Assembly: GCA_029974855.1 (NCBI GenBank)
Contig: JARKQO010000063.1
Coordinates: 1 to 15,967, forward strand
Origin: Eubacteriales bacterium
Lineage (GTDB): Bacteria > Bacillota_A > Clostridia > Christensenellales > Aristaeellaceae
Reading direction: 5' to 3'
DNA length: 15,967 bases
Under the pieces are notes generated by a model. It made no database searches. It was not told the DNA's origin and saw only the letters and a list, made by a program, of their open reading frames with translations. Each line of letters begins with the position of its first letter. The first letter of the stretch is position 1. The translations under genes were made by a program, and so were the position numbers. Of the stretch, positions 13,805 to 15,967 are shown in pieces.

Positions 13805-14725
13805 GCCGTCCCGGTACAGGGCCAGCGTTTCCGCCTCGGTGGGCGCGGCCTCAAACACGCCCAGCCGCTGCACCGAGATGGCCGCCGCGTCGTTTGCGTA
13901 GCGCACGGCCTCCACCAGCGGATAGCCCTTGGCCAAAGCCGCCAGGAACGAGCCGGAGAAAATGTCGCCCGCGCCGGTGGTGTCCGTGGCATGGACCGGC
14001 CGGGCGGGCACAAAGGCCCTTTCCTCCGCCGACACGATCACCGTGCCCTTTGCCCCCAGCGTGACGATGGCGGTTTTCACGCCCCGCTCCATCAGGATCT
14101 CCCCGGCGGCATAGGCCTCCTGGGGCGATGTGATGCGCACGCCGGTCAGGATCTCCGCCTCATACTCGTTGGGCTTGATGATATCGATGGCCGGGTACAC
14201 CTCCATGGGCAGCGGGGCTGCGGGCGCGGGGTCCAGCAGCGTTTTCACCCCGGCCGCGTGCAGGCGGATCATGGCCTCGCACATCTGCCCCACGTCGCAT
14301 TCCAGCTGGAAGCCCACCATGAACACATCCCGCTCCGCCTCCACCTCATGCACGATCTCGTCCGCCGTGAGGGCCAGATTCGCGCCGGGCACCACCATGA
14401 TGGAGTTGTTGCCGGCCCCGTCCACAAAAATCAGGGCGATGCCCGTCTGCACCCCGTCCACCTGCCGGATGCCCCCGCCCTCCAGCCCTCCGTACTGCCG
14501 AAGGAGCCGCACCGCCTCATCCCCATAGGGGTCCTTGCCCAGCTTGCACAAAAAGCGCACATCCGCCCCCTGGAGGCTGGCGGCCACCGCCTGGTTGGCC
14601 CCCTTGCCCCCGGGCCCGGTGAAGAAGGTATCGCCGATGAAGGTTTCGCCCACGCCGGGGATGGCCGGGCCCTTGGCCACGATGACTCCGTTGTAGCTGC
14701 CCGCGATGATGATCTTTGGCTTCAA
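13787..14725 (-). CDS. PfkB/ribokinase-family sugar kinase, TTG start
   Basis: A 312-residue PfkB-family kinase closest in layout to ribokinase. The N-terminal substrate-side motif GGKGANQAVAA lies at 39-49, DPAPAAPLP at 165-173, IKPNEYEAEILTG at 183-195, and the ATP/anion-hole signature DTTGAGDIFSGSF at 248-260 with catalytic base D254. The early motif reads GSYNGVIV (9-16), whereas ribokinase has GSxNxD, where the Asp binds ribose hydroxyls; here that place is V14. Ribose is therefore unlikely to be the true substrate. The start is TTG at 14725 with AAGGA 9 nt before it and no suitable ATG. It follows the ROK kinase by 36 nt in one unit and ends inside a 27-bp palindrome. The actual substrate (another sugar, nucleoside or polyol) is unknown. 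Confidence 0.9.
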   Translation of the reverse strand: MKPKIIIAGSYNGVIVAKGPAIPGVGETFIGDTFFTGPGGKGANQAVAASLQGADVRFLCKLGKDPYGDEAVRLLRQYGGLEGGGIRQVDGVQTGIALIFVDGAGNNSIMVVPGANLALTADEIVHEVEAERDVFMVGFQLECDVGQMCEAMIRLHAAGVKTLLDPAPAAPLPMEVYPAIDIIKPNEYEAEILTGVRITSPQEAYAAGEILMERGVKTAIVTLGAKGTVIVSAEERAFVPARPVHATDTTGAGDIFSGSFLAALAKGYPLVEAVRYANDAAAISVQRLGVFEAAPTEAETLALYRDGGNGLL

Positions 14726-14761
14726 GCGGTATCGTCCTTTCCAATGCGTGATGTAGGGCTG

Positions 14762-15706
14762 TCACCAAATATGCTCCCGGGTCAAAAACGCGGCCCCCAC
14801 CATGGGGGCTTCCGGCCCCAGCACGGCTTGCAGCACCTTCAGGCGCTGGCTTTGGGCCCAGGGCGGATAGGCATATGCCCGTATTTTTTGCTCCAGGGGG
14901 TCGATCAGCAGCGCCTTGTGGGCGGACACCCCGCCCGAGAGCACCACCGTATCCACAGCCAGCAGGTCGATGGCCAGCGACAGCCCGTAGGCCAGCCAAT
15001 CCGCGCACTCCCCGATCAGCGCCAGCGCGTCCCCGTCCCCCCCATAGGCAAGGGTAAACACCGATTCCGCCTTGGGCGGCAGGCCGTGCAGCTTCTCCGG
15101 AAAGCGCTCCAGGGCCTGGGCGTAAATCGCCGTGCCGCTCACATAGCGCTCCAGGCAGCCGCGCCGCCCGCAGGAGCAGGGCTTGCCCTCAAAGACCACC
15201 GGCACATGGCCCAGCTCGCCCGCAGTGCCCAGCGCGCCGCCAAACACCCGCCCGCCCAGGATCACGCCGCAGCCGACCCCGGTGCCCACGGTGACGCAGA
15301 GCATATCCGGGGTTTGCCGCTTCCTGCCGAACTCGTACTCGGCATAGGCCGCCGCCCAGCTGTCCTGCACCACGAAGGGCCGCAGGCCCAGTTCCCGCTC
15401 AAACAGATCGGCCATGGGCAGCTGCACCGCGCCGAACAGGTTGGGGCAGTAGCGCACCACGCCGGTTTTCCATTCCACGGTGCCGGGCACCCCAACGCCC
15501 AAGGCCTCCACCTGGGAAAGGGCCACCCCGGCCTGGGCCAGCAGCGCCCGCAGCGCGCCGCAAAGCTCCGCTACGAAAGCCTCCGGGCCCCGGTCGATGG
15601 AAGGCGTAGGCATCACGCTTGTGCGTAGGACGGCACCGCTGCCCTCCAGCAGCCCCAGCCCTGTCTTGGTACCTCCCACATCGATCCCCGCGCGGTATCC
15701 CGGCAT
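14762..15706 (-). CDS. ROK family glucokinase-like sugar kinase
   Basis: A 314-residue, complete ROK kinase that would phosphorylate a hexose or amino sugar with ATP. The phosphate-1 loop AGIDVGGTKTG lies at 6-16, the catalytic aspartate is probably D115 in VVQDSWAAAYAE, VGTGVGCGVILGG spans 140-152, and the ROK zinc site is formed by GH (H167) and CSCGRRGC (C177, C179, C184). VLSGGVSAHKALL occurs in the C-terminal helix region. There is no N-terminal helix-turn-helix, so it is an enzyme and not a ROK repressor. The ATG at 15706 has a modest GGATGAGGG upstream. It is the first gene after a strong promoter with a LacI-type operator, so expression is probably induced by a sugar. The substrate is not readable; glucose is one option among several. 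Confidence 0.92.
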   Translation of the reverse strand: MPGYRAGIDVGGTKTGLGLLEGSGAVLRTSVMPTPSIDRGPEAFVAELCGALRALLAQAGVALSQVEALGVGVPGTVEWKTGVVRYCPNLFGAVQLPMADLFERELGLRPFVVQDSWAAAYAEYEFGRKRQTPDMLCVTVGTGVGCGVILGGRVFGGALGTAGELGHVPVVFEGKPCSCGRRGCLERYVSGTAIYAQALERFPEKLHGLPPKAESVFTLAYGGDGDALALIGECADWLAYGLSLAIDLLAVDTVVLSGGVSAHKALLIDPLEQKIRAYAYPPWAQSQRLKVLQAVLGPEAPMVGAAFLTREHIW

Positions 15707-15778
15707 GTCGAACCCTCATCCTTCAGCCATATCCGCCCCGCACCCGGGGGCATGGCGTGTTATTGGGTATACGGAATA

Positions 15779-15841
15779 AACATTTGCCGTACCTTGGATC
15801 GGTCGGCCTTGGCCGGCCCGAACAGTGAAACGGCAAACGTT
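15779..15841 (-). other. Possible structured RNA element in the ROK kinase leader
   Basis: The minus-strand transcript can pair AACGUUUGCCGU (15841-15830) with ACGGCAAAUGUU (15790-15779) over 12 bp with one G-U pair and no mismatch. The 39 nt between contain a second GC-rich hairpin around 15801-15818. The mismatch in the DNA becomes a G-U pair only in the transcribed strand, which favours an RNA role. It lies 73 nt before the ATG. I do not recognise a known riboswitch class. Confidence 0.4.
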
Positions 15842-15860
15842 CTATGCTTGCGGTTATGCT

Positions 15861-15897
15861 ATGGGCGGCGGCCCTTTCCCCTGCGCTCCACGCCCAT
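15861..15897 (-). other. Hairpin after the LacI-type operator
   Basis: ATGGGCG (15861-15867) and CGCCCAT (15891-15897) are exact inverse complements separated by 23 nt in the same leader. On the minus strand the first arm also begins a 12-codon open frame ending in TAG with no ribosome binding site. This may be chance in GC-rich sequence. Confidence 0.3.
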
Positions 15898-15908
15898 TTT
15901 TCGGTTGC

Positions 15909-15920
15909 GTAACCGGTTAC
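15909..15920. promoter_or_regulatory. LacI/GalR-type operator
   Basis: GTAACCGGTTAC is a perfect 12-bp palindrome with the central CG and AAnCGnTT core typical of LacI-family operators. It lies about 10-20 nt downstream of the expected start site of the ROK kinase promoter, where a bound repressor would block transcription. No LacI-family gene is in the window, so the regulator must lie elsewhere. Confidence 0.75.
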
Positions 15921-15936
15921 ATTTTTGTGTGCTTAT

Positions 15937-15965
15937 ATTTTACATCATAAAAAAACCGTTGTCAA
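15937..15965 (-). promoter_or_regulatory. Strong sigma-70-type promoter of the kinase unit
   Basis: On the minus strand there is a perfect -35 TTGACA (15960-15965), a 17-nt spacer and a -10 TAAAAT (15937-15942), in an A/T-rich patch that stands out from the GC-rich surroundings. Transcription would start near 15930 and leave a leader of about 220 nt before the ROK kinase. This 261-nt region has no gene of its own. Confidence 0.85.
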
Positions 15966-15967
15966 TC

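Noticed and set aside
13991..15628. 545-codon open frame on the plus strand, and similar long ones at 7151-8626 and 12480-13901
   Set aside because: All run antisense to or across well-supported genes, show no family motifs and lack good ribosome binding sites. They are shadows of GC-rich coding sequence.
1..15967. CRISPR arrays, tRNA or rRNA genes, insertion sequences, phage genes
   Set aside because: I saw no regularly spaced repeats, transposase or integrase motifs, or tRNA-like folds with conserved loops anywhere in the window.

Overview
The window is a GC-rich stretch (clearly above 60 % G+C by eye) carrying thirteen protein-coding genes. It has no RNA genes, insertion sequences or CRISPR arrays that I can recognise. 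Strong AGGAGG-type ribosome binding sites, two TTG starts, an FCD-type GntR regulator, ROK kinases and very tight gene packing suggest an anaerobic, GC-rich member of the Firmicutes (Clostridia, perhaps Oscillospiraceae or Christensenellaceae-like). That placement is inference from style, not from a marker gene. All genes run on the minus strand except one regulator.

Right-hand unit (about 15967 down to 8949, minus strand). A strong promoter (TTGACA, 17 bp, TAAAAT) with a perfect LacI/GalR-type operator just downstream of the expected start site leads, after an approximately 220-nt leader with possible RNA structure, into a glucokinase-like ROK kinase and a PfkB/ribokinase-like kinase. A 27-bp palindrome covers the end of the second kinase. 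Next come a short-form malic enzyme, a CoA-acylating aldehyde dehydrogenase, and the beta and alpha subunits of a succinyl-CoA-synthetase-like ADP-forming acyl-CoA ligase.

Centre (8081-8950). A GntR/FCD regulator is the only plus-strand gene. It diverges from the left-hand operon and converges on the ligase alpha gene. A clear rho-independent terminator lies between the two convergent genes, and its T-tract runs into the ligase stop codon.

Left-hand operon (8080 down to 1, minus strand). The genes encode E1-alpha, E1-beta, E2 and E3 of a 2-oxo-acid/acetoin dehydrogenase complex, followed almost without gaps by a LarA-type nickel-pincer racemase/epimerase homologue, a UroD/MtaA-family protein and a second, unusual ROK protein. 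The last gene is interrupted by an in-frame TAG.

Working model (inference). The E1 sequence looks most like acetoin dehydrogenase. If the substrate is acetoin, the complex gives acetyl-CoA plus acetaldehyde, the acylating aldehyde dehydrogenase turns acetaldehyde into acetyl-CoA, and the ADP-forming ligase recovers ATP. Malic enzyme would feed pyruvate and reducing equivalents. If the substrate is pyruvate or another 2-oxo acid, LarA could racemise a 2-hydroxy-acid precursor. The LarA-UroD-ROK trio joined to a dehydrogenase operon has no pathway I can name and is the best candidate here for something undescribed.
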